DNA of 63,602 nt. Origin: Selaginella moellendorffii. Taxonomy: Eukaryota; Streptophyta; Lycopodiopsida; Selaginellales; Selaginellaceae. Positions 37,851-50,012 of the stretch are shown here, one piece after another (position 1 is the first letter of the stretch; each line of letters opens with the position of its first letter). The DNA lies in contig NW_003314268.1 of NCBI RefSeq assembly GCF_000143415.4, positions 1,004,385-1,067,986 of the forward strand, given 5' to 3'. The notes below the pieces were generated by a model, which saw only the letters and a list, made by a program, of their open reading frames with translations, made no database searches and was not told the DNA's origin. Made by a program: the position numbers and the translations under genes.

Positions 37851-40800
37851 AGCTTTTTGTCATTTCTCTTCTTTTTTTCTTTCCTTTTCATTTATCTTCA
37901 TAGCAAATCAGCAATCTCCTCTTTTGACTCTAGAGCAGCAGTTGGTACAATTTCTTGATGCTATGCGCTTGCAATTGAACAACCAAACTCAATTGATGGT
38001 GGCATTCATGGCACGTGGTCCAACTTCTCCTGCTCTTGGTGCCAATCCTCGCATTTAGCCGGAGTTCTTTTGTAAAAATATTGGGGATAATGTGTACCAT
38101 TGGTTTAATCTCTTCACGGTGATTGCCACATATCATTCTTGGGATGATGCTTGACATTTGCATGAGTTTCCTACGTGTCTCCAAGGGACAGCACTGCAAT
38201 GGTACAATGGTTTGAGTGCAGCCACTCGTGGGGATTGGAGTGTTCTCCCAAATGTCTTCAAACGTGCATTTAAACATGCTGACAATTGTGATGATGCCTT
38301 CCAGCAATTGCATTGTCTTCGTCAAGAACCATCTAAGTCGGTGATGCAATTTGGCGTTTGTTTCCGAAACCTCTTGCTTTGTGCAGAGCCAAATATATCA
38401 AAGCGGATCAAGCTAGGAATGTTGTGGCCAACACTTCGTCAAGATCTTGTCAGAATTATGCATGCACTTGCTCTAGCCACCCTTGACGATGCTTTTCGTT
38501 TGGCACAATGTTATAAGATGTCGCCTCTTCCCCTTCTCGCTGCACATCCTTCAGCTCCACTTTCTGTAGGTGATGGTCCTGTTCCAATGGAGGTTGATGC
38601 TGCTGTTGCTTGAGTCTAAGGACAAGGACGAGGACGTGGTCGTGGCTGTGATATTTGATGTTAGGCATGTGATGAAGTTAGTCACACTTATCGGCGTTGT
38701 TGGCATTTTCCAGATTGGTGACTTCCATTTCCTGGGTGGAGACTTTGGCGTCAACAATGTCCTATTGGTGCTGCTGCAGTGGAAGGTCTGGACACCAAGA
38801 TGCATCTGGGAAACGAGGAGTCACGCGAGTAATAGAGGGACCTTGCACAAATAAGTCAATGACCCCTCCATCTTTTTTTCGGGAGTATCATCAAGGGGTT
38901 CACTCAGCACCAGTTTATATAGTGTTTACTTTCCAAGCTCATTTTTATAATAAGAGGTTTCTTATTATTCTCCCTATGTTGGTTGATACAGGTTCAAGTT
39001 TATCTTCTATTGCTCGACCTATTGCCACACATTGCCATCTACACTTGCATCGTGCGGCAGAACCAATTTTCATTCTTTATGGCAACAATCATACACATGC
39101 ATGTGCACGGGATGAGGTAGATCTAGTTGTGTGTGTGGGCGATCTCGAGCTTGGGTTGCAGTCATTGTGGGTGGTGCCAACTCAAGCTTTTGAGCTCATC
39201 CTTAGTATGGATTGATTGCAACACAATTATGCCAAGTGTGACTTTGAGGCTTCTCCCCTTTGTCTCATACTTCTTTATATTTCATCCATTCCTTTCACTT
39301 TTGTACTTTTTCATCCTTTTACTTTTACTTTTACTTCCATTACTTTTGTCCCCCCACTAATTCCTTTTATGTTTCTATCCTGTTTTGCTCTTCCTTTTTT
39401 CAATCCCTCTAACAATCTTTGTGCTGCAATAGTTGACTAGCTCATGGAGTATTTTGATCTCTTTGAATTTGACTTATCATCTAGGGCCAAGATTACCACA
39501 CATTATCTGATTCTAACCAAGGATGCTTGTCCAATCAAAGTTCTTATTCATTGTTGGTCACCCAAAGAGATCAAGATTTTACGTGCAAACATCAAGGAAA
39601 TGTTGGAGAAGGGTGTTATTAGGAAGTTGCGGAGTCCTTGGGTATGTGAACCTCATTTTGTAACAAAGCTTGATGGGAATATTCATTTCTGCATCGACTA
39701 TCGTCCATAAACGAAGTGACAATCCTGAATGTGTACCCTCTTCCTCATACTACTAATCTCTTGGATCGTCTAAGGCGACGTTGTTGGTTCACCAAGCTCA
39801 ATCTTACTTCTGGGTACTGGCAAGTACCAATGGCCAAAGAAGATATTCCTAAAATTATTTTTCATATACCATTTGGTTTGTATGAGTTTTTGGTGATGCT
39901 GTTTTATTTGAACAATGCTCCAACAACTTTCCAATAGATGATGGACAAAGTTGTTTGCGATATGCCAAAAGTGACTGTTGGCTTTATTGATGATGTCTTG
40001 ATTCACTTAGAGGGGACATGGGAAAAGCACGTTTGTGATGTTTATAAAGTGTTGGATCAGCTATGAGATGTTAGTTTAAAATTGAAGTGGTCAAAGTACA
40101 TGTTTGGGTCCAAGAACACAACTTATCTTAGGTACCATATTTCTTATGAGGGTTTGCAAGTTAATATTGACAAACTTGTGGCTATTCTACAGTTCTCTAC
40201 TCCGAAGTGTGTGAATGATGTGCAACACTTCTTGGGCAAGGTGTAGTATCTCGGTCATTTGTGGATCATCTTTCTGATCATATTGCATCGTTGCAAGCAT
40301 TGCTGAAGTCATCAACATCATCTTTCATCTAGTCTCCGGATTGTGAGTGGGCGTTCATGGATCTCAAAGAGCTCTTGACAACTCCTCCAGTTTTAGCATA
40401 TCTTGACTATATTTGACCTTTTATATTGCGCATGGATGCTTTTGGTATTGGTCTTAGAGATGTGTTGATGTAAGAAAGCCCAAGTATGCTTGGTCAGTGC
40501 CATTCCAATTTGTATAATATTACAACTAGCATAGATGAATTATTCCACGACAAAGGAGTGTTTAGTAGTAGTCTGGGGTTTCAAAAAACTTCATACATAT
40601 CTACATGGTTCTCGGACGTTACTTGAAGGTGATCATGTTGCCATTACTTCATTATTAAAGTGAAAGAACCTGGTTCGTCGTATTACTTGGTGGACTTTGA
40701 AGCTTCAGATATATGATTTTGATGTTGTTCATCGCTCAGGGAGTTTTATGGCTGATGCTGATGCCCTTTCGCGAGCTCCTATTCCTTCTCTACTCTCTTT

Positions 40801-41172
40801 TCATGTTTCTAATGAGCCTGTTGTTCCAACATTTATGGATTTTCTAGATGAGGATTATATGCCGTTGGCAGTTGCTATACTTGACGTTCAGTGTCCACAA
40901 GGCGCAGAGCAAGATCTACCTTCTCTTGATGAGGTTTATGAAGCTTAAAAGAATAAGCCATGGATTCAAAGGGTTCAAGATAGGTTTGAGAATCTTGCAT
41001 CACTTACTAATGATTTACCATTCCAGCATTTATATTTTTAATATCACTTTGAGGACAATGGCTTTCTTTATTTTGTGAGGACTGATCCTAATGATCCTTT
41101 ACAGCTAATAGTGTCTTATGTTTTTATTCCACGTTTTCTCTATGCTTACCATGATTCTCCTGTTCTAGTAGG
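37850..41172 (+). mobile_element. Degenerate Ty3/Gypsy retrotransposon, truncated
   Basis: The pieces appear in Gypsy order. They are: gag (38158-38613, LQGTALQWYNGLSAATRGDW); a broken zinc knuckle (about 38655-38700); an aspartic protease (38970-39215, MLVDTGSSLSSIARP); reverse transcriptase (39444-40065); RNase H-like sequence (about 40400-40780, ending VVHRSGSFMADADALSR); and the start of the integrase zinc-binding region (about 41060-41170). In the reverse transcriptase the substrate loop is GYWQVPMA and the active-site box is GFIDDVLI. Many stops and frameshifts interrupt it (for example near 38058, 38613, 39215, 39708, 39937 and 40065). The element stops at the (TA)n tract, so most of integrase and the 3' LTR are missing. 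I could not identify LTRs. Confidence 0.88.
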
Positions 41173-41187
41173 CATATAGGACATGGA

Positions 41188-41386
<199 letters not shown>

Positions 41387-44300
41387 TTAATATAAATTGT
41401 AATATCTAATATATTTTCAATAGAACTATAAGCTTACTAAAAAAAATTAAATCCATTATATTACTACTAATTGTTTTTGTAAATTTCTTAGAAAATTATA
41501 TCTGGTTTTATGCAAAATTTACGTGTAATCTCATTTTCTTTTTATATAATTTTTTTTCTTTAGAAAAGAACATGTGATTTTGGTTGTGAATGTAAACTTT
41601 TTAAATTAGTTGTGCCAAATGACACAACTATAGACTAATAACTTAGTTCCAGCAAATAAATTTCTTAAGAATGGATTAAATGCTCATTCAGACAAAAGAA
41701 ACAGAATATACTTCCCATTGGAATTATAAGAAATGGCACTGAGAAATGGTTGTCAACTTGAGAGCGTTTCTGTGCTGAATAACAAATATTTTTCCGTTCG
41801 GTGAGTTCTCATAGCTCTGAACGAACGAATGGGATGGCAGACATGCAAGTTCGATTTGCTGTTTTATCTGCTTTGAACGATATTTCGATACCTTGCATTC
41901 AATCTGTCAAGGTAAGTTAAGCCTACAAGAAAGCAGCCACCACACCAATTCTGCTGGTGGTCTGGGTTACAGTGGCGGCAGCTTGTACACACATACGTAG
42001 AACATTTCTGTCAGTCCACTTAAACCCCCTTGGATACAATCGCTTTGGCGTGCTCGCATAAAACTTTGGCAATGGAGCTCGACAGTGTCCCAAAAAGATG
42101 TAAAGTCTGGCTCTGCTACAATGTTGGGTTCATTCAACAGCAGAGAAGCAGTTGGAGTGGGAGAGCATGTGAAGATCAGAAGTTAGCAGATCTATCCAAT
42201 TATAAAACTAAAAAGAAGGAAAACTATAGTTGCTAGGTTCCAGGGCCACCATGTGTTGCGAGCAGAATCTCTAGGAGCTAGAAGAGCTTCTTCGTGCATT
42301 CATTGGAATCGAGACATTTGAGGGAGTGGCAGTGGTGTCATTTTCAAGAAGGCGCTGGTCGCTGGTCGGTCGGTAGTTTGGTTCAAAGTTCAGACCTTCC
42401 AGCAGCACGACTTGCTTCCTCCCTGTTTTGTCAAGCGCCTCCAATTGGTGAAGGTGACGGTGAAGGTGACGGCAGCGGTGGTAGTGGCGTACCGTGCGTA
42501 ATGGTTGGTGCTTCGATCATCTTCCCCAAAACTTTTCTCTTCCTCCTTGTGGGAGTTTGAGAAGTCTGGGAAAGCTCTTTAAATTATTTCGGGAAGAACA
42601 TGGTGGGCGGTGGGGAGAACATGAGACACTGTTCCACTCGCTCACACAACTCACTTGCATCAATGATCGTCAAGTTCGTAGCGTAAGCTGATAGCTAGCC
42701 TTTCTCTACCTGAATCATGGGCTTCTTTTCAACTTTTTTTTTTTTTATTTGGAATTTAAACAGCAGACATTTGTGGATTGTGTGTGTCGTCTGCCGCCAC
42801 AGGTCCAGAAAGTGTCCCCGCAGCGAGATCTGAACTCTGAAACCGAAGGGGCTTCTGTTTCTTGCTGTGCTAACTCACCCGTCGGCATCAGATTCAGTCG
42901 CTTATATATACACTTCGAAATTGCAAATGTCGCTTTTCCTATGAATACTATCCATCATTCAATGGCCACATGAACTCGAAAGCAACAAGACGACGATCCT
43001 AAGGTTGAATCATCAATTTTTCTGGTTTGGTTCCATCAACAAACTTAGGGGGACAGGTTGGACCACTCGAGCTTTTTCCTCGCCCAACTTGGGATCACAG
43101 TTTCGCTTTGAGTGTGACCCAAGAGAACTTTGATCCAGTGCAACTTGCAACTTCATCACTCCGTACTGCTCTATTTCCTTCAAGGAAATTTTGTTCGTAC
43201 GCTGCATGTGGCCGACGGACGTGGCGGGCAGGAACCAATGACCGTTATTCCGTCGCAATCCCACCCGCCACTCCCACGACGCCACGTCACGGCCCTGTTT
43301 CTTCGTTGTCTGGGAAGAAAGAAAATGTTTTCGTTTATCTTCGAAAGCTTCACATGGAAATGATACCGAGACACGTTCTCACGTGGCCGTGGGATCAGAG
43401 TTTCTCCGGAGAGATGCCGAAAGATTCGGCTGGGATTCCCTTGTTGAATCCCATGGCACCAATGCGTTGAAATGGAGTGACATGGGAGTGGGGTGCACGA
43501 CGGACGAAACTTTCTTCTCTCCAATTGGCCGGCACTTTGATTTGTCTTTTTGGGGTTCCACTCATGGGATAGATTACAATTTACATCTTTAAAAAAATGT
43601 GGAAAGCTTTCCACCGATTTTTTTTCTTTTCTTTAATCGCTTTGCAACAACGACAACGGCCAACTGAAAGAACATGGATTCGATTCAAGCGTTGCTCGCC
43701 AGATGTTTTATTTGGATTTGGGGCAATCTAAGGCGTTCGTTTGGAAGGTTTGATAATTGTTACGACCCGGCTCCTTGATCAACCAAAGTAGAAAATGGTT
43801 TGCTTGGATTGAAATTCCTTGAAGATGCGCCCGCCATATTATCCAAACTTTGGAAGCATCATCGCCGCCTTCGACATACATTGTCTTAGTGGATTCCATC
43901 TCTATCTAAGATAGATTCCATTTCCATTTCATTTGGAAACTTCAATCTCAAGAGCAACGATTTGCTGACTGGGCGTGGTAAAAACCATGCCTTTTTACTC
44001 CTCTTTTACCACGCCAGTCAGTGGTCACGCTCTCCGCAAAATCCAACACGCCGCCACGCCACGACCATTATAGAAAATGCATGTGTGGATGAATCATCAA
44101 ACACAGGGAAGCAAAGAAAAAAAAAAAAAGCCTTTTTACTTTTGACTGCAGTTTTTACCATCTCCACTACTTACACGCCCTCGGTCAAAGTAAAAATCGG
44201 CGCTCCTCCCAAAACCCAACCAACCAACGTTTCACCTTGTTCTGTTATTTCCGTTGATCAGACAGTGGCTGTCCGTTAGTTTAATTCGAAGCTTTCCGCC

Positions 44301-44451
44301 CGAAAACACTCGAGCGATGGAGAGAACGCCCCACCAAAACGCTCCCGGGATCCAGCTAAGTCACGCTTTCTTTGAGCGGTCCCAATGCGGCGGCCCGGGG
44401 ATCGCCCGCTAGCTTAGCGATTTGGCCGAGCGATCGCCTCCCCCCTCGCCG
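41387..44451. other. Intergenic, upstream of pectate lyase
   Basis: About 3 kb has no gene I can support. It starts AT-rich and becomes balanced after about 41800. A tandem GGTGAAGGTGACGG patch lies at 42449-42480 and poly-A/poly-T runs occur at 42735 and 44115. Frames near 42300-42560 and 43013-43614 lack recognisable motifs. The 3' part must contain the pectate lyase promoter. Confidence 0.5.
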
Positions 44452-44458
44452 TATAAAA
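44452..44458 (+). promoter_or_regulatory. TATA box of the pectate lyase gene
   Basis: TATAAAA lies in a GC-rich context and is followed by a pyrimidine-rich stretch. Its position gives a leader of roughly 310 nt before the ATG at 44802, fitting a plant core promoter. Confidence 0.6.
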
Positions 44459-44801
44459 ACCCCCCTCTCTTGTTGAGCCATTCATCCATCCATTTCATTC
44501 ATTCAATTGCCCATCCTTTCCCTCTTTTTCTCGCCTTCTTTCTTTCTTTCTTTCTCCCATTCGATTGATCGCTCCCCCTCGCCTTCCTCTCTCGCGATCC
44601 GCGAGTTCTTGGGCTGGATTTCGCAGCGGCAGGGTCTTGATTCCTCTGTTTCTTTGGCGACAAGGCGAGGATACGAAGATTCTCCGCGCCGTCTGCCGAA
44701 ATTTCGACCTGCATTGCGCGAAATCCAGCGATCCACCGGGTTTTTCTCTCCCGATTCGTCTCTCCAGCTCCCATTCGATCTCGTCTTTGCCGGATTCTTG
44801 G

Positions 44802-46752
44802 ATGGATCGCCCGGCCAGAGTCTTGCTTCTTGTTCTTGCGTGCTGCTGCGCATCGCTCTTCTTCTCGCTCGCCGCCGCCTCGAGAGCGCTCAAGGATCAT
44901 CGACACCAGGGATTCAACGCTAGCGCCAGCGCCAGCGGAGCCATCGATAATCCCAGGTCCGATTTCTTCCCCAGGGTTTCTTGTTTCTTGGATGCTTCGA
45001 TTCCTCGTTCTTGTCTGGATCAATGCCCCTGCTTGGGCGAGATTTGGAGGAATTCCTTTCGGATTTCCAGTCCCATTCCTGTTAGCTGGAGCATTAGGTG
45101 AGATGTGTTGATTGTCGAGACAGAGTAGTCGTTGTTCTTCTGGTGGATTTCCACCAGGGAGATTCGAACCCCTGGTCTGGTCTCACTCTTACTGCCGTGA
45201 TTCGAACGCGCGTCCTCTTTGTCCTTTGAAAAAAATTCGACTCACTCCGGGCTTTTTTTCTCTCAGAGGGAATGGCACACAAAGGAGGGAAGCGTTCTCG
45301 CTACTGGGCTGTGGCAGCAGCGGCAATCCGATCGACGACTGCTGGCGCTGCGACCCAAACTGGCACAACAACCGCAAGCGCCTGGCCGAATGCGCGATTG
45401 GATTCGGCCGCAACGCGATTGGGGGTAAGAACGGGGAGATCTACGTCGTCACCGACTCGAGCGACGACGACCCAGTGAACCCCAAGCCCGGCACGCTGCG
45501 CTACGGCGTCATCCAGTCGGAGCCGCTGTGGATCATCTTCGAGCGCGACATGAGCATCCGGCTGAGCCAGGAGTTGATCGTCAACAGCTACAAGACGATC
45601 GATGGGCGAGGCGCCAACGTGGAGATTGCTCACGGCCCCTGCATCACGATCCAGTACGTGTCCCACGTCATCGTCCACGGCATCGCGGTCCACGATTGCA
45701 AGCCTGGGGGACCGGCGATGGTGAGGAGCAGCACGACTCACTTCGGATGGAGGACGGTGTCGGACGGGGACGGGATTTCCATCTTTGGATCCAACAACAT
45801 CTGGGTGGATCACTGCACGCTCGCACGCTGCACTGATGGTCTCATCGACGCCATCATGGCTTCCACGGACATTACCATTTCAAACAACCATTTCAGCGAC
45901 CACGACAAGGTGTGTGCTCTGCTCTCTCTTTTTTCTCCAAAGTATTCCTTGTTTACAGCATTTCCCCGGACTGGGTTCTTGCATGGATGTTTTTTTTCTT
46001 GATGTGTTCATGCGTTCTTTGCTCGCCAGATTGCTTGGGTGATTGTTTCCGTTATGTGTTCTTGTGTGTTTGCTCGCTAGATTGCGTGTCTTGGGAGATT
46101 TCTGGTAGCGTAACTGGTTTTTCTCACGCTTGAGTTGTCGATTTGCAGGTGATGCTCCTGGGACACAACGACGATTACACTGCGGACCGGGCAATGCAAG
46201 TGACTGTAGCTTACAATCACTTTGGACAGGGTTTAGTCGAAAGAATGCCGAGGTCAGCCTCATCCTTTTGCTTTCTTAGCGCACGGGTTTGGCTTTTCTA
46301 AACTGGATTTCGTTTTCTTCTTTTGCTTTTGTAGATGCCGACACGGATACTTCCACGTCGTCAACAACGATTACACCGAGTGGAGGATGTACGCCATTGG
46401 AGGCAGCGCGAACCCCACGATTAACGCCGAAGGCAATAGATTCTTTGCGGGATTCAACGAAAACTCGAAAGAGGTAACTCTTTACAACCTTTTGTTTGTA
46501 TTTACAAACCTCATGTTTGCTTCTAAACAGATAACAAAGCGAGAGTACACGGAGCAATCCATATGGAAGAGCTGGAACTGGAGATCCGAGGGGAACTTGT
46601 TCATGAATGGAGCGTACTTCATCACGTCTGGAGCTGGATCCGGGTCGGTCTACGGCAAGGCCTCGAGCCTCGCCGCCAAGCCCGCGGCCTACGTTGGTGA
46701 GCTAACTCTCTCGGCAGGAGCACTTCTCTGCGGCATAGGATTTCCATGCTGA
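44802..46752 (+). CDS. Pectate lyase (PL1), secreted
   Basis: This enzyme cleaves de-esterified pectate in the cell wall by Ca2+-dependent beta-elimination. Exons are 44802-44956, 45267-45909, 46149-46252, 46335-46473 and 46531-46752, giving 420 residues. The N-terminus is a signal peptide ([20 protein letters not shown]). The PL1 core includes [15 protein letters not shown], the invariant NNIWVDHC (His about 234) with DGLIDA, and the catalytic Arg region [20 protein letters not shown]. The end [20 protein letters not shown] is the family's C-terminus read without a further intron. The gene is intact. It appears to be the parent of the fragments at 50.9-51.3, 53.9-54.7 and 58.7-59.7 kb. Intron 1 (310 bp) contains two tRNA B-box-like patches. 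Confidence 0.95.
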
Positions 46753-47154
46753 CTTGAGGATGATCATCGCCATCGCCAGTCGTCATCAGCAGCTGTACAG
46801 CAGTACTCCTATAGCTCCTCGATCGGTCTCGCCCTCTTAATTAGCCACTGCGGACTACGATTTTTTTGAAGGTCTCAGACGGAATAAGCGGTGTTCCATC
46901 GCTAGAGGGATGGTTACACGATGGAGAGGGAGAGAGAAAGAGAGGAGCTCCATCTCTCTTTTCCATCTCCATGGAAGCAAGAAGAAGAAGGAAAGTCTGG
47001 CAACCTCGGCCGGGAATGGAAGAACACTGGAAAGAGTTCTCCAGCCTTGGCGCGGAAGCGTTGTTTGTTTGCTCTTTCCATATGAAACAAAGAAAAGTTT
47101 TTAAGTACCTCCGGAAGTTTTAGTTTTGCTTGATTATAACGCGAAGAACTTGTT
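46753..47154. repeat. Spacer between convergent pectate lyase and NTH1; parent of repeated segment
   Basis: No gene is present. The part from about 46865 to 47150 recurs at 51357-51650 and 54715-54960, and in inverse orientation at about 58590-58740. It starts with GAAGGTCTC and holds the GGAAAGTCTGGCAACCTC block. Its frames are therefore repeat copies, not conserved proteins. Confidence 0.7.
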
Positions 47155-48641
47155 CTAGCTCTTGCTTCCCTTGTGCTTCAACGCTGCTGGGCACAAGTTA
47201 CTAATCAAGCAGTCGCCACAGCGAGGACGAAGTGGAGTGCAAATGGTCTGACCAAATCCAACCTGCGAAGAAAGTTGATACAGAACAAAACATGGAACAA
47301 AATCGAACCAGCAATGGATTGATCGGAACCCATTCTTCCCTCGGCAGCCACGACTCTAGCGAGATCCGCGTCTCCTCTGGAGTTTTCGTGTCCTTTCAAA
47401 GCAAACAAGTATGGATCACAGTCTAGAGAGAACTTTGCTGGAAGAAACAACGTACCAAGCGTTTCTTGGATGTTGATTTTGGATGTGAGACCCATTCCAG
47501 CCGGTTTGTGATCCGGTGGACGTGAGTGTCGACACAAATGCCATGCACGCTCTCCCAGCCGACGTTCATCACCTAGATAAAGTTTTGGAACTCCGAAGGA
47601 ACAAAAGGAAGAACTTTGTTTTACCAGATGAGCCATCTTTGGGCCGATTCCAGGAAGAGCGAGGAGTTCACTGAGCGTTTTAGGAATGTCTCCTTGGTAC
47701 TTTTCCAGGCACAGTGCCGCAACTTTCTTGAGATAACTGGCCTTTCTCGCATAGAAGCCAACCTTTCACGGGTCACAGAATCAGAAAAAAGTCGCGAACG
47801 TCAGAGTTTTCCGCACCGGATAGATCGCATCTCTGATTGTCGACTCTTCGGCTTTGGAGAGATCTTCCATCGACAACAAGTGCCGCTCCGAAAGCCGCTT
47901 CATTGCACCTGAGCAGGCTTAAAGTTAAGATCCGAGGGGTATAGGGAACGATCAGAGTATCAAATAATAAACACCATGGTTTACTTCGTCCTTAGTCTGG
48001 CTGGAGAGCAGCGCAGATATGAGAACTGCAACTCTTCGCTCCTGAAAAGCGAAGAAAATCCATTTTGTTCTTCCAAGAAAGAAGAAGAAGAAACTAAAAA
48101 CCTTTGGTGGAAGAGAGATTCCAGCTTTCTCGCATCCCATGGAGTCGACTGGGGCATCCTCAGAAGCTCTCATTTTTCGTATCCCTTCCAAAACTTCTTT
48201 CCACTTTGGAGGCTCTCCTGTTAGATGATTACTTTGCTACAAGCAAAGATGGAATAGAATTGAATAGAAGCGCTACCTTTCTTCTTTAAATCCATAGCTT
48301 GATTGCCATCGTCACAATTTCCCTATCGAAAGGAATGAAAAAAAGAAAGAAAGAGAAAGAAAGAATGCGAACCTCGTAAGAGACTTTTACAAATGCACGC
48401 TTGGAAGCCCTCTGGCTATGGACATTCGAAGCACTCCTTTTGTAAGTCCTAAGGCTGGAGGGGCTGGATTCCTGCTTGATCCTCCTCGGCACAAACGCAT
48501 CGCTCTTGAGCTCAAACTCGGAGAAAACCGATGAAACATCGCGATTCCTGCGATGCGCCTCACGAGAAAATGAGTGCATCAGACAAGAAAGGAAACTCAC
48601 TGTGCAGGAGGAGGCGCGCCATCGCCAGAAAACTCCGCCAT
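47155..48641 (-). CDS. NTH1: Endonuclease III homolog (NTH1), bifunctional DNA glycosylase/AP lyase
   Basis: This base-excision repair enzyme removes oxidised pyrimidines and nicks the abasic site. Ten exons encode 327 residues: 48641-48601, 48547-48373, 48322-48277, 48217-48102, 48041-47975, 47908-47817, 47762-47625, 47572-47456, 47392-47309 and 47262-47155. The HhH motif is [14 protein letters not shown] with catalytic Lys221, and the GPD Asp is Asp240 ([10 protein letters not shown]). The [4Fe-4S] loop is intact: Cys300-x6-Cys307-x2-Cys310-x5-Cys316. The Ser/Lys/Arg-rich N-terminal 70 residues are probably an organelle transit or nuclear signal region; plant NTH1 is often chloroplastic. 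Exons 8-10 have a decayed copy at 54.9-55.3 kb. Confidence 0.95.
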
Positions 48642-48714
48642 TAGAATTAATCGAAGAAACCTAAAACCCTGCGATATGTTCCATCAAAACCGCAGGAATG
48701 TAAAATAAAATTGC

Positions 48715-48805
48715 TGATGCTATTGACCAGTCAACGAAAATTATTGACCACATGTCCATTGACCGTGACCAGTCAACGATGGCCGATGGGTCAACGGTCC
48801 GAAAA
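48715..48805. promoter_or_regulatory. TTGAC (W-box) cluster upstream of NTH1
   Basis: Between 75 and 165 bp before the NTH1 start codon, TTGACC occurs three times on the plus strand (ATTGACCAG, ATTGACCAC, ATTGACCGT). GTCAAC occurs three times, which is TTGAC on the other strand. A similar TTGAC-dense patch occurs in intron 1 of the second 4CL-like gene, so this may be either a WRKY-responsive module or a dispersed short repeat. Confidence 0.4.
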
Positions 48806-48911
48806 CTCTTTAAAATTTGCTATCAGTACAAGCATATAGCAATTCTTTCATAAAAACTAACTTGGTAACTAGAATGATTGAGTCACTTCATGATTAGTAA
48901 AGAGAATCACT

Positions 48912-49012
48912 GAGGTGCTCCCCTGGGTCCGTCAGATTTTACTTCTTTTGCAATGTCTTGGATTGAACCGGGGACCTCTACTGTGTGAGCCACCCAAGCT
49001 CATGAAACCTAG
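48912..49012 (-). mobile_element. tRNA-related SINE-like fragment
   Basis: On the minus strand a tRNA-like head is visible: GGTGGCTCACACAGTAGAGG (A-box-like), then CCCCGGTTCAATCC (B-box). It cannot fold into a complete tRNA, and a non-tRNA body follows. This architecture is that of a plant SINE. No poly-A tail or target duplication was identified, so limits are approximate. Confidence 0.45.
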
Positions 49013-49097
49013 CTTCACTTTGTATCTCCAGTATTCCTTTCTTGATCATGGCTTGGAAGGCATACGCTGAAAGTCTCCTTCCAATTCACAATTGCTG

Positions 49098-49397
49098 ATG
49101 AAGGTTGTGCCCAAGATCTAGGCACCCTGCACGAAATGCAAAGATAAGATTGTATCTCAGATCTATTACAACGTCTCAGGTACGTAATTTCGTCCAAGAG
49201 AAATCTCTTCATGACAATAGAGCTGTTTCAAACTATACGCTTATATTCTGGAAGTGGATGATCCACACTACACATTCACTGACGATTTTAAAAAAATCAT
49301 AAAGAAGAAGAAGAAGAGGAGTTCGAATCAGGAGATTTCTGAGCCAAACAAGGATAAACATGGCACCTACTGTTGCTGCTCTTCTAGTGGTCTGAAG
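49098..49397 (+). pseudogene. HMA-fold family pseudogene
   Basis: A relic of exon 2 (49104-49179) reads PCTKCKDKIVSQIYYNVS after an in-frame TAG, closely matching CNKCKDKIMSQIYHGVS of the intact copies. An exon-3 relic (about 49240-49397) keeps VDDPHYTFTDDFK, then a Lys run, and ends in a reduced Cys tail (YCCCSSSGL). The middle of the domain is missing and the first exon is not in its normal form. It is the outermost member of the 49-61 kb HMA array and the most diverged. Confidence 0.75.
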
Positions 49398-49659
49398 CTT
49401 GACCATTTCTAGAAGTTCTACGTTTTTTCACTTGCCAGCTTAATCTTATTCCCTTTTCTATTTTTCTTTTTAGAGTCTCGACAAAGCCAATGTGGCCGAT
49501 GAATTCTCGGCCAGCTCCATCTGACAGCCTGGTCGCTCGTCTCGTGAGGAAAGGTCTTCCATAACAACTTTATGAATTCTTGACATGACATTTTTTTAAG
49601 TTGTCGTCCACCTTGCCTCTGACTCCTTGTAGTACCGTTGGACACAATCTCACAAGTTC

Positions 49660-50012
49660 ATGTCAAAGTCAATGCTTGTAAACAGGGACTTGACTTGAAT
49701 AGTGCCTATAGCCAAACTTGCATTGCTTTTTATGAAGCTTTTACGATTCCCCGGAATGATTCCTTCATGCAGGCGTAACATCCTTGAAATTTAATCGCAA
49801 CGATGGGAACGACCATTTCAACGTAGCACTCGCGTGCTCGGGATGTTAGATGGACAATCCTATTGCAAGAAATTTTTGATGAAAGAAAACGAATGATCTG
49901 GTGCTCTACGTTAAACCCTCGTTCGAAATTTATTACAAGGAAAACAGAGAGGAGACATCGATCATCTCATCCACAACGAAAACTCTTTGTGATCAGCAAT
50001 CAGTCCCGAATT
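49660..50012 (-). repeat. 3' flank shared by the HMA array copies
   Basis: This segment contains GATTCCTTCATGCAGGC, CATTTCAACGTAGCACTCG and the GGTGCTCTACGTT block. It recurs downstream of each intact array gene, at about 52560-52890, 57410-57700 and (inverted) 61080-61450. It is the 3' UTR and flanking part of the duplicated unit. No other gene is present. Confidence 0.75.

Noticed and set aside
42294-43614. Several 90-150-codon frames on both strands before the pectate lyase promoter.
   Set aside because: They overlap each other in different frames, lack motifs and show no consistent splice structure.
46866-47123. Open frame in the pectate lyase-NTH1 spacer with similar frames at 51387 and 54425.
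   Set aside because: The similarity comes from segmental duplication; substitutions and indels between copies do not preserve a frame.
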